From Lucinisca nassula (Eukaryota > Mollusca > Bivalvia > Lucinida > Lucinidae), in contig OY757014.1 in the NCBI GenBank assembly GCA_963580285.1, positions 15,204,725-15,268,724 on the forward strand: a DNA stretch of 64,000 nt, given 5' to 3'. Position numbers and translations under genes: made by a program. Under the pieces are notes generated by a model that worked only from the letters and a program-made list of their open reading frames with translations, ran no database searches and was not told where the DNA came from. Each line of letters begins with the position of its first letter. The first letter of the stretch is position 1. Below are positions 52,847 to 64,000 of the stretch, piece after piece.

Positions 52847-55060
52847 ATGAATCGTAAAGTTAATGCCCATGTCCCTAAAGTAATTCATCACACTATTAGG
52901 TACAGATCTTTCAAAAATTTTGATGAAGCAAAGTTCAATGAAGAACTTAATTCGATCCCATGGGATGCTATAAAAGTATTTGACAATGTAGATGATGCCT
53001 TAGATGCATGGTATTCCCTATTCAGTGATGTAATCAATAAACATGTGCCCCTAAAGCAGCATAGAGTAAAAAATGCAACTCAGCCAAACTGGCTCACTCC
53101 TGAAATTATTGATGGTATGAAAACAAGAGACCGTTTTAAAGCAGTTGGTAACATGGATCAGTCTAAAATATGGAGAAATAAGGTTGTTAATTTGATAAAA
53201 AGGTCAAAAAAGTCCAACTACGAGACCCTCATAGAAGAAAATAATAATCAGCCCTCAACAATCTGGAAGATTTTCAGCGAGTTGGGTGCAGGTAAGCAAA
53301 AATGTAATTCTGGTAGCATTCTTCCGTCCATAAAAACTGGAAACAATGAAACTAATGGGCCATCTGATATTGCCAATGCATTTAATATTTTTTTTATTAA
53401 CATATCTGAAAGTTTAAAAGAGCCCAGTGACCCAGCAAATCATGAAAAAGTTAAGGATTTTTGTGATGCAAAGATCCCTGAAAATGTCGCCTTTGACATG
53501 CCTTTGTTAAGTGCAGATTATATATTAAAATCCCTTAAAAAGATTGATATACGAAAATCTACTGGTACTGATGAAATTGGTCCAAGACTTTTAAAAATGG
53601 CAGCACCTTATATTGCTGAAAGCTTGACTTATATATGTAATTTAAGTGTTAAGTCTGGCACTTTTCCAGAACGGTGGAAAGAAGCAAAAGTAAAGCCACT
53701 TCACAAAGGAGGTCCAAAAAACGATCTCAATAATTTTCGGCCCATTTCAATTCTTCCTGTGCTTTCAAAGCTATTTGAAAAACATGTTCATGAGTCATTA
53801 ATGAACTATCTTGAAAGATATAAACTAATTCACAATACCCAGTCGGGATTTAGACCGAATCATTCCTGTGAGACTGCCTTGATTCACATGATGGAAAAGT
53901 GGTTGAAAGCCTTAGACAAAGGCGAATTAGTTGGTGTGCTTTTGGTTGATTTCCGAAAAGCTTTCGACCTCATTGATCATTCTGTATTGATTAAAAAGTT
54001 GGAATTCTATAAACTTAATCCGAACCCTTTACAGTTTTTTAAATCATATCTAACTAACAGGCAGCAGTCAGTATTTGTCAACAATATTCAGTCAAGTCAA
54101 GCATCTATAAAGTATGGTGTCCCTCAAGGTTCTATAATAGGGCCACTTTTGTTTCTTCTTTTTATTAATGACCTCCCCTTACATATTGACTTGAAGACAG
54201 ACCTCTATGCCGACGATGCAACCATTTATGAAACAAGTAAGTCAAAAGAACTGATTGAAAGAAAATTACAAAACGCTCTTTCTGACTTGTCTTCATGGTG
54301 TAAACAAAATGGAATGCTCATTAACACCGACAAGACTAAAGCTATGTTAATTACAACTTCCCAAAGAAGAAGTAGGATAAATGACAATTTACAAATATCG
54401 CTGAATGGTATACAACTGTCCACAGTTTCAAATGACAAAGTGTTAGGTGTTCAACTCGACAATAACCTATCCTGGGGAGATCACATTAGCAAAGTTGTCA
54501 AGAAAATGTCCACTAATATCTGGTTGTTGTCTAAAATTAAGAATTATTTATCCTTGAATCACAGAATAACCTACTACAGGAGTTACATTCAGCCACATCT
54601 CGATTATGCAAACATAGTTTGGGGAGGTACTACAAAAACAAATTTGATGCAAATTGAAAGGCTTCAGAAAAGAGCCTGCAAAATTATCCTAGACTACAAT
54701 GTTAACAATGTGTATCAATCTCTTAATGATTTAAGAATAATAACCATCTCAGAGAGAGTCTTTTTCAGGAAGGCAAAATTTATGTACATGTATAAGGTTT
54801 CAAAAGGGATGACCCCAGTTTATATCAGTAATATGTTTTCGAAAAGGTCTCTTGTGAATAACATTGGCAATGAAAATTATAGTCTACGATCCATAGCAGT
54901 TGAAAATTTTCTCCTACCAAAACCTAACTTAGAATTATACAGAAGTAGTTTGGCATTTTCAGGGCCTTTTATATGGAATTGTCTATCAAGTGATGTAAAA
55001 AGTGCACCTTCTACTGAATCATTTCATAACAGGTGTATAAAATGGATGAAAAACGGATGA
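52847..55060 (+). pseudogene. LINE ORF2, reverse transcriptase, long open frame
   Basis: Open for about 738 codons (the frame formally opens at 52799 inside the retrozyme insertion). Linker region, then RT: FRPISILPVLSKLFEK, QSGFRPNHSCETAL, VLLVDFRKAFDLIDH (catalytic Asp), YGVPQGSIIGPLLFLLFIND, DLYADDATIYE (catalytic Asp-Asp), and KVLGVQLDNNLSWGDHI, followed by a C-terminal domain with SYIQPHLDYANIVWG and LQKRACKII. This is complete for a CR1/Jockey-group RT. The RT part is undamaged, so the LINE copy is fairly young, but it cannot be expressed as one protein with the endonuclease. Confidence 0.88.
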
Positions 55061-55425
55061 AAAATGGTGTCAGCTAAAGTTACAGCTTTGTATGGGTATT
55101 AACTGCTGAGAAAATTTTGCTTCTGTGTGTTGGTGTAAGGGAGTGTGTGATTGTAAATTTGTAAATTCTATTTTCATTCATTCATTCATTGCTGATTCAT
55201 CTAGAACTGCTTGTTTGTATATAATGCATATTTCATTCATTCATTTATTCATTCATTCAGTCAGCCATTCATTCCATGTACAACATCTCTGGTTAGTGTG
55301 TGATTGTGTGGTGTGTCACTGTATATAACTTGTAATTATTGAGGGCCGCAAGGGAGATTAGTTCTGTACTAATTGTGTTACCCTCTTGAAATAAAGTCTT
55401 TATTATTATTATTATTATTATTAAT
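55061..55425 (+). repeat. LINE 3' UTR and ATT tail
   Basis: Contains TTCATTCATTCATTC runs (55175-55270), GAAATAAAGTCTTTATT and about eight ATT repeats. Confidence 0.75.
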
Positions 55426-55529
55426 TTCTTTGCATCAAGCTGAGTCATTCATCAAAGACTTCTAAAAGTGGATCAAGCAATATACGTTGATTGATCTCAA
55501 TCATTTTGACAAGCACTCATTCCAATTTA

Positions 55530-55842
55530 GCCGGCCTCGGTAGCTCAGTCGAATGCGCGTCTGGCTGGTGATCAGGACGACGCAGATTGGATACCTACCA
55601 GGGTCAGCAACATTCTCCTGGAGCTTGATCATGAATTTGCAATCTTTTCTAAGGTCATTCTCTCCCTTCTGCTGATTCAAGAAGGGCAGCTGTCAGTTTC
55701 TGGCGAAAGAATGTGCACTGTACTGGTTAACCGCTTACGTATAAGCCTACCCAGAAAAACTGTGCATAGGTGAACTGACTGGCTCAAAAATGACCTTAAA
55801 TAGTGTTGACTAGGCTGTTAAACTCCAATACAAATAAACAAA
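55530..55842 (+). mobile_element. SINE A copy with 11 bp target duplication
   Basis: GCCGGCCTCGGTAGCTCAGT head, body GAAAGAATGTGCACTGTACT, AAACTCCAATACAAATAAAC tail. Flanks ATTCCAATTTA (55519) and ATTCGAATTTA (55843) differ by one base. Confidence 0.88.
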
Positions 55843-55853
55843 CATTCGAATTT

Positions 55854-56589
55854 AAGTACTGATGTTTATTCCTGATTGTCAGATATATGCAGCCTATGCA
55901 GGTGTCTGCAGTGAAATGTACAGCTTCTTATGTTTTGCATTTATAACCTGTCTGAATGACAGGACGCTAGGATATACTTGTATCTATCAAGTATGCTATT
56001 TCTGTCCGACTTTTAACTGGTAATACCTGTTAACAGGTGTTTATTGAAGAATCTAATTAGCAATTAAAGACTTTGACACGCATGATAAGCATGAGCCTGC
56101 AGTCGATGCACACAAAAGTGTCAGATTCAAGGGAGATTAAAAACTTGGGCAGTTTGTAACGGAATTTTTTTTTTCATTCAGAGATTTTTTTTTTACAAAT
56201 AAAAACTGTTGATGCGAATGCGGTCAGTGCTTGAGAATCAATTCTCTATTTTTAACAGTTCAGTTGGATAGCTGGTTATCTTGAAAACTAGTCAAGTACT
56301 GGTTGAGTACAGATGCACTGCAATGGCCTAATGGCATATAAATATTGTCAGGTTAGGTAATCTCTATTGGCTGCTTCATCCAATCAACTGAGTAACGTTG
56401 ATCAAAGGATTATCGGCCTTTAAAGTTGCTATTTACCATTATGTATTTAATATAATCTCCCACTAATCTGTTGATTGCCCTCAGCAGTGAAATTTTTAAG
56501 TCACTCTGGAAAAAATCAGGAAACTGCAAATTCGAGAGATGCTTCAAATGCCTGAGCCTCCCGCGTGATCCTGGAGATATCACAGATAA
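55854..56589. other. No gene seen
   Basis: No repeat family or supported frame; the 78-codon frame at 56471 runs into SINE sequence. Confidence 0.45.
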
Positions 56590-56770
56590 CGATATGCATC
56601 ATTTCCAGGGATGTATGCCACAATTGCACCATTCTTCGGATCAGGCCATTAACTGGATGGAGAACTATCCCCTATGCAGGTTAATGATCCCTACGGTATA
56701 TACATGATTACTGTGTTGACTTTCATCCTGCAAAACCTGGAGTGTATGTAATGTACACCTGCAAGTAATG
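56590..56770 (+). mobile_element. SINE E fragment (3' part)
   Basis: CATTAACTGGATGGAGAACT, TACATGATTACTGTGTTGAC and GTATGTAATGTACACCTGCA match the body of the next SINE, which follows directly. Confidence 0.78.
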
Positions 56771-57114
56771 GTCAAATGTGATAGCTCAGTGCTTAGTTCA
56801 CTTGCCTGAATGCCTCTGATGCTAGCGGTCCCGGGTTTGATCCCCGGCAGTGGCGATAAAAAATTGGGTGTCCGAACACGCTTCATTGGCATCATCTGCA
56901 GGGATGAATGCCATTAAGTGCACCGCCCTTCAGATAGGGATGTTAACTGGAGGCCCCCTGTGCAGGGAGAGTCAAGCCCTGTGCAGGTTAAAGACCCCTA
57001 CCGTAATTACATGATTACTGTGTAGGCTTTCATCCTGCGAACCTGGTGTGTATGTAATGTACATCTGCGAGTAATGGTCAGATGTGACCAATCGCAGTAT
57101 AAGTAGAAAGAAAG
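56771..57114 (+). mobile_element. tRNA-derived SINE E, complete
   Basis: Head GTGATAGCTCAGTGCTTAGT (A box) and GGGTTTGATCCCCGG (B box); body CCCTACCGTAATTACATGAT; tail CGCAGTATAAGTAGAAAGAA + AGA. Tail fragments at 60918-60940, 61137-61200 and 63455-63490. Confidence 0.85.
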
Positions 57115-58156
57115 ATCACAGTCAGTGTTCCCACCCATGTTTGTTTGTTGTTTTTTGTTTTGGTTTTTTTTTGAGGGGGGGGGATAAACTTACCCCCTGG
57201 GTAAAAAAACTGGGGTAAGAATCAAATTTAGGGGGTATGAAATTTTGCAAAGAAACGAAATATGTGAGAAAACCCATATACTTGTCCATATTGCTTTGAA
57301 ATTTAATAACATTAAAGATTGTGTTAATATTCTGTTATTTATTATTTTTCCATTTATCATGATGTGAAAAAACAATTTATGGTTGTTACAGTGTCACCGA
57401 CTAATAATCATTATTCATATTTGTGACCTCGAAATAAATCTATTTGTAATTTAATTATTAGTAGGGGTGCAATGACATACCAATATACTGGTAAACTGTG
57501 GTTGGCCGAAAATAAATATCGTATTGTGGTTCGGATTTTCCTATACCGGTACAAAAGCCTTTTCTTTTGTGTCCCGGTTTGCTCATTTCCCTTAGAGTAA
57601 ATCTGGAAAAAATCACAAACTTCCTGTAAAACTGGTGTAAAACAGACTCGTATGTAAACTGGAAACGATATCGCAATGTTTGTCAAAGTAAGTGTCGATG
57701 TTTTCACTGTTACTGGCACAATTAACGTAAATTTTGGCTCCAAATTTGACATTCATTTGGCTATTCAATTATAAATTGCACATGACTGTCTCGTGATTAT
57801 TGGATTGATGGTGAAAAGATCATATTTATAATAAGCGGTTAATTGCAGGGTGCTTTTAATTGGCGTAAAGGGCAATGCAGGGCGCAAAGAGGGGCAAATG
57901 TTTCATATTTTAGGACAAGAGGGCGGGAATTTAGGGCACCGGGGCGCCGCGCCCTGCTGTTTCGCTTTAGGGAAATCACTGATAATGATTTTGATGACAA
58001 CAAATTGAGATCATATCCATTTTGTTCCTTCATGAATTAAAACGCCGAGTTTCAGCTAAATGGCTGAGTTGTTTACAAAAACTGAACACGCATTTTATCG
58101 ACTTCCGGCAGTTCAGATGCCTTTGTAAAACACAGGTTTCATTGGCTGCTAGAATT
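57115..58156. other. No gene; GC-rich CAGGG segment
   Basis: 57847-57956 begins CAGGGTGCTTTTAATTGGCG and ends GGCGCCGCGCCCTG, suggestive of a hAT-like MITE, but no 8 bp duplication is visible. Otherwise unassigned; the 113-codon minus frame (57411-57752) has no motif. Confidence 0.45.
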
Positions 58157-58330
58157 ATCTACATTGTATACTATATAATGTCATAGATTTTCGATAATTT
58201 TAGCGTGACTCCGTGACTATTAGTAAGGACTACATAGTTATGTATCTACATTGTATACTATATAATATCATAGATTTTCGATAATTTTAGCGTGACTCCG
58301 TGACTATTAGTAAGGACTACATAGTTATGT
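58157..58330. repeat. 87 bp tandem duplication
   Basis: ATCTACATTGTATACTATAT... to TACATAGTTATGT occurs twice in a row (58157-58243, 58244-58330) with one G/A difference. Confidence 0.93.
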
Positions 58331-58332
58331 AG

Positions 58333-60428
58333 AGTAGACCTACTGACCAGAAAAAGTTCCTAGAATATAAACACCTGGTGCGCCGTGTATCTGAAAGGGC
58401 CTATGAAAGGTACATCGGTGATATACTTAGAATGAACCAATCAACAGATGACCCTGATAGTCCCATCAAGGTCAACACCAAGAAACTATACTCACTACTA
58501 AAACACTCAAAGCAGGACAACAGCGGCATATCATCCCTAAAGGCTAATGGACAGACTCACACATCAGATGTAGGCAAAGCAAACACTCTCAACCAGCAGT
58601 TTCAATCAGTTTTCAGTCCCAAGTCCCCCATAAGTTTGAAAGCCCTTGCCCAAATGACTCTGCAGGACCTGCATGATTCCGGAGTCGCCCAGCTCTTTCA
58701 GCCCAGCCCTTATACGAATATGCCTGACATTCAAATCTCAGCCAATGGTATTGAATGCCTTCTTAAAAAGCTCAACCCCCATAAGGCATCAGGTCCAGAC
58801 CAGCTGAAACCTATAGTACTTCAAAACCTCCACAAAGAGCTAGCCCCAATCCTCCAAATAATTTTCCAAAAGTCTATTGACCAGGGAAAATTGCCCACCA
58901 TATGGAAAGAGGCCAATGTATCCCCCATATTCAAAAAGGGGGATAAAACTGATCCTGCCAACTATCGCCCTATCTCCCTAACATGTGTTCTATGCAAAGT
59001 GCTAGAACACATTGTCGCTTCCAGTATGTCCAAGCACTTCAACAGCCAGAACATTCTTTATGAACTACAGCATGGGTTCCGAGAAAGGCGTTCCTGCGAG
59101 ACCCAATTAATCATGTTGATAGATGAATTATCTAGAAACATGCAATTAAGAAAACAGACTGATTTAATTTTACTGGATTTTAGCAAAGCTTTTGACAAAG
59201 TCGCCCACGAAAAACTGCTACAAAAACTTCACTACTACGGCATCAGGGGCGGCACTCTAAATTGGATCAAAAATTTCTTAGATAACAGGTCACAGTCTGT
59301 TGTCACAAATGGTACCAACTCCAGCATTATCCCGGTCTCCTCTGGTGTCCCGCAGGGCTCTGTTCTCGGACCTATACTGTTTCTTGCATACATAAATGAC
59401 CTCCCAGAGCAGGTTAGGTCAAAAGTCCGACTCTTTGCCGACGACACAGCAATGTACTTATGCATTAGCTCCTTGTCTGAAGCAAACCTACTTCAAGAAG
59501 ATCTCTGCAAATTGGAGCTATGGGAAAAGGCCTGGGACATGAACTTCAACCCGACAAAATGTCAGGTTTTACATGTCACCAGGCTGAAGACACCCATTCC
59601 CTCCAAATACTTCCTCCATAATACTGAACTTGAAAGTGTGTCTGCTGCAAAGTACCTTGGGGTCACCATATCTGACGACCTCAGCTGGGGAACGCACATA
59701 GACAATATCACAAAAAAGGCAAATCAAACCCTCGGCTTTATCAAAAGTAATATCAAAGTACACAACCAAGACCTTAAGTCCACAGCATACAAAACCCTTG
59801 TTCGACCGCAATTGGAATATGCTTCCAGTGTCTGGTCACCCCATACAGCTACAGATATCTACAAACTTGAATCTGTCTAACGCAGAGCTGCCAGGTGGGC
59901 CACACGAGACTATAGGTACACATCAAGTGTTACAGCTATGCTTGGAAAACTCCAATGGCGTCCACTAGATCAGAGACGCATCGATAATCGCCTTATCATG
60001 CTATACAAGGTCACGCATGACCTTGTTGCAATCCCTGTCTCAGATTACCTCACACCCAATCGCAGAGAGTCGAAATTTATCAACCCTTTGGCATACAAGC
60101 AAATCCCTACCCAGACCAACTATCACAAGTATAGCTTTTTCCCAATATCAGTTATACACTGGAACGCTCCTCCAGCCTATATTGTTTTGCTACCAACCTT
60201 GGCACAGTTCTGTCATGCTGTCTGCCAGGTGGTGCATGTGTCCCCCTAAGCCACCAGATTCTGTTTTTATCTTTTAACTATACTAACTATCTTTTCACAC
60301 TGTATAAACTCATTTCACCTACTTTACTTACCTTTTATTTCAGCTAACCCCCTTTAGCACTTGGTATACCGGATACCCTTCTGTTGTCCTCTTATGAGGT
60401 TAAGAAGTATCGGAAGAAAGAAAGAAAG
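58333..60428 (+). mobile_element. Second LINE, 5'-truncated, GAAA tail
   Basis: Contains the reverse transcriptase below, a short 3' UTR and a GAAAGAAAGAAA tail. ATGTAG lies at 58327-58332 and 60429-60434, a possible 6 bp target duplication. ORF1 and the endonuclease are missing. Confidence 0.82.
58335..60249 (+). pseudogene. LINE reverse transcriptase with one nonsense codon
   Basis: The frame is open from about 58335 to a TAA at 59878-59880, then continues in the same frame to its natural stop at 60249. The interruption is CTGTCTAACGC where CTGTCCAACGC (Gln) is expected, one C-to-T change. RT motifs: NYRPISLTCVLCKVLEH, LQHGFRERRSCETQL, LILLDFSKAFDKVAH (catalytic Asp), SGVPQGSVLGPILFLAYIND, RLFADDTAMYL (catalytic Asp-Asp), KYLGVTISDDLSWGTHI; C-terminal RPQLEYASSVWSP, then RRAARWATRDY and LGKLQWRPLDQRR after the stop. 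This is the Jockey/CR1-like type with a domain order common in molluscs. The first codon is a truncation point, not a start. Confidence 0.88.
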
Positions 60429-61254
60429 ATGTAGCAATGCGTGATATATTCGCGGGAAACGGTTTACGAAATATGCGATAATAAAGTAAATTAATGATTG
60501 GAAAGAAAGTGTAACATTATTTGGCTGTTCTTTCCTGACACACAATCAGCACATGGCTTTTCCCCCACCTATCTAAGACGATCCTTGGTTTTTGACCAAT
60601 ACAAAACTTTTTGTAGACCCTGTATTAAACATGAATTTCGCCAGCCTGGGCTGCAACAGTTTGCTGCAATGCCTTTTGCAGACAGCAAAAGTTTCCTTGA
60701 ATTGGTTCCCGATGCGAAGCATAAAGCTGTACTTGCTACTAGTTGCTAGTCAAGCCATATGCCAGATTCAAGTCTGCGGGTTTTCCCATATCTATTTCAG
60801 CGAATCGGGGAATTGGGCAATTCACCCCAGTCAATTCTGCATGCGGGAAATTTCGCCCGACAGAAAAAAATCTTGCGTGATTTACCTAAGATTTAGCGAG
60901 AGTGGGAACTCTTGACAGTATCAGTAGAAAGAAAGAACCTGTGGCCTCCCGATCCCGAAGCGAACTCTCTACCACTGTGCTCTTGAAAACTAGGTTTAGG
61001 TCACCAAAATCTGCAAATCTAAGGTTCATAAAAAGCCATTCTTAGCCAAAAATTGACAGTTTTCTGGATAACTCGCAACGGCGACAAAAGAAGACAATAC
61101 CGGTACATTTCACCAGTAACAATTCTGATTCTGAGAAGAGACTGTGTAGGCTTTCATTCTGAAAAAAAAATGGAGTGTATCTAATGTACACCTGCACGTA
61201 ATGCCCAATCAGAGCTCTCACTAGGATCTTGAAAACAGGATTCCAGGAATCCTT
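60429..61254. other. No gene; SINE E tail fragments
   Basis: AGTATCAGTAGAAAGAAAGA at 60918 and CTGTGTAGGCTTTCATTCTG ... CTAATGTACACCTGCACGTA at 61142-61202 are SINE E pieces. Frames of 83-107 codons at 60498-60915 show no motif. Confidence 0.55.
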
Positions 61255-61330
61255 CCTTGTATAAAGTTGGATTCACAGGTAAAAAGTTGGATTCACAGGT
61301 AAAAAGTTGGATTCCCATATAAAAAGTTAG
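61255..61330. repeat. 21 bp tandem repeat
   Basis: AAAGTTGGATTCACAGGTAA repeated about three times. Confidence 0.85.
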
Positions 61331-61374
61331 AGTTCTGATCTTGATTGCACATCGAACATAGACAAAAATTTCTT

Positions 61375-61503
61375 ATTATCAGGCTACACACCCATATGAA
61401 TAACTGATGTGTAGATTGTGGGTATCAGTTAGAACTATTTCACTGATATGTGTAAGAAGCAGCCACAATCTGATGTTTTGTAGACATAATTAGGAAAATA
61501 ATA
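61375..61503. mobile_element. MITE fragment, ACGAAAACACACC family
   Basis: ACACACCCATATGAATAACT, GATTGTGGGTATCAGTTAGA and AAGAAGCAGCCACAATCTG are diverged family segments. Confidence 0.55.
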
Positions 61504-62654
61504 TACAGTCGAACCTGTGCTTACGGTCACCTCCAAATAACGGTCTCCTTATTACAACGGTCATTTTCAACCCCTCCCATCGAAATTCCCTAATAAATTA
61601 ACTGGGAATAGCGGTCCACTGTGCACTACGGTCAACGGTCACGTTATTCAGTCCCAAACTGAGTTGCTGTCCTTGAATAACGGTCTATAATTGAATCCAT
61701 CACGCTCATGATTTTAGTATTGAGGTAATTATCGCCATTGATTGGCATATAATTGGCCTGCTTGATTGGTATTGCTGTCCTTAATCCTGGCGATTTGGTC
61801 AAACATGTAACGGTTTGTGAGTGAGTTGAATTGAATTAATTCATTGCATTCCGTTTTACACAAGAACTGTAGATAGTTTATTTGAAAAGTGAAGAAAAAA
61901 TGACTTAACATTCTTTTTAAATTGCCGGACAGTCCTTTAAACGGTAAAACTAGCCCAGTAATTAAATCACAATAATTGCGGCACTGTCAATTCAGAGACA
62001 AACCATCTGTGTATTTATTACGGTTCAAGTATGACACTATTGTTAATCCCTGTCATATAATTGCCACCCTGCGGTGCGTGTCGATAAGGTTTGAAAATAT
62101 GGTCAAGTCATGTCTCTAATTTGCGTTTATCCTCCAGTAATAAAATTTAATCCACAATCAATGTAAAAATGATTTAATCCTCCTCAGACAATTAGCTTCA
62201 TCTAACGGTAGATGTTTGCATTATAAAAACGGACTTTTCTACGATCTCATGAATGGTTATGTTTTGGCGCCAAATAGCAGACGCTCGGCGCGAAAAGTCG
62301 AACGCTGTTGTTGGTTATTGACACGGAGGGATAATTGGGGAGCTGTACAGCGCTGTTTTCTATCCACCTCTATTCACAACCGTTTAGCTATCGAGAAAAT
62401 ATTTTTTACCGGTTCCAAACATTTTTTATGAAAGATTTAAACACGTGTGGGATTGCTGGCGTCATGTAAATTAAATGGATAACAATATGCTTCTTCATCC
62501 AGTGACAGCTTGCAATTTCATCAATAAATGTAAGAAGTTTTGGACACTGTAGGCCTGATGGTAATTGTCAAACCTCCGAATAAAGGTCACCTGTGAATAA
62601 AGGCCAAATTTGTCCTGTCCCACAGATGGCCTTTTTCACAGGTTTGACTGTATA
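61504..62654. mobile_element. Pogo/Tigger-like non-autonomous element, 1.15 kb
   Basis: Starts TACAGTCGAACCTGTGCTTA and ends, reversed, TACAGTCAAACCTGTGAAAA. Subterminal ACGGTCAC / AATAACGGTC motifs on the left, AATAAAGGTCACCTGTG on the right. TA borders both sides. No transposase frame; the 71-codon frame at 62216 has no DDE motif. Confidence 0.75.
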
Positions 62655-63739
62655 CCCCAGTAAAACCCACTCTTCCCCCCACCACCACCACCAAAACATA
62701 AAAAACATGCAGTTTCTCCGATTTATTCTCACACTTCTAGCCAAATAATGCCATGTATCATAAAAATCATGTTTTGTTAGGATAACAACAGATATAATGT
62801 AAACCCAGATTCTATACAGCCATGCTTGTTCTTTCATGTACGTGACAATGGGCAAGCATCCTAACTAAGTCCGACTTCATGTTATTGTTAAAATGATTGC
62901 ATTTTGAAGAATTACAGACATTTGCGTCACCAGTAAACATCGAAACACTCATTGACCGAGCGATAAAAAGTATGATCGTGTGGTCGCGAAAATACATGAC
63001 ATTGGTAATTCGTCAATTATATCGTCTTTGCCGTAATTCTGGTTTAACTAAATGTGATATTTTACCGACAAATATTAATCCGTTGATGGTCGATGCTCAC
63101 ATCAATCAGTAAACTAATTAACTGCAATCCGTAATCCGGATTAGCGTGGCGAGATTAAAAAGATACAATCAGTTTTAACACGTGCCGCAAACCTACCACT
63201 TGCAAAAATACCTGTCATCATGTGGCATGTGTGCTTTCAACACAAAAAGTGGCACCGCATTTGATCTTTTACTGGTATTGCGTAAGCGGCCTAAATTAGC
63301 TTCTGATTTTACCGCTTCTGTAATTTTGGACGCGTGTCGCAATAAAAACATGCGTCCATAAGAATCGGCGGTAGTGAATTTTACACGTACAACGGCAAAA
63401 AGTTGGCGTAAAAGATGCAGAATCCTGCGTTTCAGAGAGCTCTGCCAATAGTCAAATGTGACCTATCGCAGTATCAGTAGAAATAAGGGAATCTCGCAGT
63501 TTGGACAGAATCAGAATTGTTACTGGTGACACATCAAACGACATTCATACACCAGGACCTGTGATGTGGGAAGTTAGTCCCTAGCTCTAACCACAGGAGC
63601 TTGACGTATTACAATAATAAAGGGTTCATCTCTACGTTTCTATGTAATAGAAACATAGGACGGTCACTGTTTCAGAGATCCCTTGATTTTCATTCGAATA
63701 TCTCAAAATCTACATATTGCTCCGTTAAAAATATCCCGA
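62655..63739. other. No gene seen
   Basis: Short frames only (62897-63112 on plus, 62812-62997 on minus), none with motif or splice support. A SINE E tail fragment lies at 63450-63490. Confidence 0.45.
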
Positions 63740-63923
63740 TCGCACAGTTGCTGGTTACGCCGCCATTTTGTTTCGTTAGGAGAATCGCATTTAATTTTTT
63801 TTAGCGTTTTGATTGGTCACCAAGCACTCGACGATTTTCTTGGGATGTTTTAAACCAATCAGACAACGCGCATGGACTCACTCCGGGTAAACAAACATGG
63901 CGACGTAACCAGCAACTGTGCGA
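63740..63923. mobile_element. 184 bp MITE with 33 bp inverted ends
   Basis: CGCACAGTTGCTGGTTACGC on the left and GTAACCAGCAACTGTGCG on the right, extending inward through GCCGCCATTTTGTTT and AAACAAACATGGCGAC. CCAATCAG sites are inside. Confidence 0.72.
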
Positions 63924-64000
63924 ACGGCAAATTTTATAGAAACAGACGGATTGTCATGGATTCAAGAGAAGCTAAGTATTATTAAGTGCGGCGTAAATTA

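Larger units (their letters stand above)
49138..55425 (+). mobile_element. CR1-like LINE with SGNH esterase, endonuclease and reverse transcriptase
   Basis: Order: about 140 bp monomer repeats (49200-49800), ORF1 with coiled coil, SGNH esterase, zinc knuckle, apurinic-type endonuclease, reverse transcriptase, then 3' UTR ending CTTGAAATAAAGTC and an ATT microsatellite (55400-55425). An esterase in ORF1 and a microsatellite tail fit the CR1 group. The copy is inactive: single-base frameshifts near 51420, 51990 and 52262, one more near 50690, and a 259 bp ribozyme-bearing insertion at 52588-52846. The 5' limit is uncertain. Confidence 0.85.

Noticed and set aside
57847..57956. hAT-type MITE (CAGGG...CCCTG)
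   Set aside because: Ends fit loosely but no 8 bp duplication or long inverted repeat could be found; noted only as GC-rich segment.
62216..62431. 71-codon frame inside the pogo-like element as a transposase remnant
   Set aside because: No DDE or DNA-binding motif visible; too short.

Overview
This window is eukaryotic nuclear DNA, most likely from a bivalve mollusc and probably a heterodont clam. No database could be searched, so the species is not determined. The grounds are spliced exons, low GC, and repeat families I know from bivalve genomes: satellites rich in TGACCTTGACC, elements ending in AGCTCACCTGAGC, TTAACCC-ended MITEs around a GCAAACAG palindrome, and tRNA-derived SINEs ending in GACGTTAAACC. 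There are no operons, CRISPR arrays or bacterial genes.

Only one host gene is supported: an AKAP7-like 2H phosphoesterase on the minus strand. Five exons join in phase, in transcript order 48269-48103, 45135-44999, 21164-20887, 18274-18125 and 15695-15382 (stop codon). Both catalytic HxT motifs (HIT and HVT) are intact. The usual C-terminal PKA-binding helix is replaced by an acidic tail of about six 14-residue repeats. The start codon and first exon(s) were not found.

Layout. 1-4.8 kb: decayed tyrosine recombinase/SGNH pseudogene, then a 1.19 kb block present twice. 5-14 kb: MITEs, a five-copy 383 bp tandem array, and a 2.7 kb satellite-filled element inside a MITE. 15-21 kb: the last three exons, with palindromes and a 43 bp minisatellite between them. 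21-45 kb: one 23.8 kb intron of nested mobile DNA, most of it between 121 bp inverted repeats at 22504 and 43339. 45-49 kb: two upstream exons among MITEs and SINEs. 49.1-55.4 kb: a CR1-like LINE with monomer repeats at its 5' end, an SGNH esterase, endonuclease and reverse transcriptase. 55.5-57.1 kb: SINEs. 58.3-60.4 kb: a 5'-truncated second LINE. 60.4-64 kb: a pogo-like non-autonomous element and a small MITE.

The main discovery is a set of type I hammerhead ribozymes. The 383 bp array (7402-9110) carries one per unit on the minus strand. A diverged 261 bp family (33 kb, and broken at 3.3 kb) carries another form. A single partial unit of the 383 bp family sits inside the CR1 reverse transcriptase gene. 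The 33 kb copy is a 1.7-unit insertion with a 4 bp target-site duplication inside a MITE. Together these look like mobile retrozymes, of at least two families, caught in several states.
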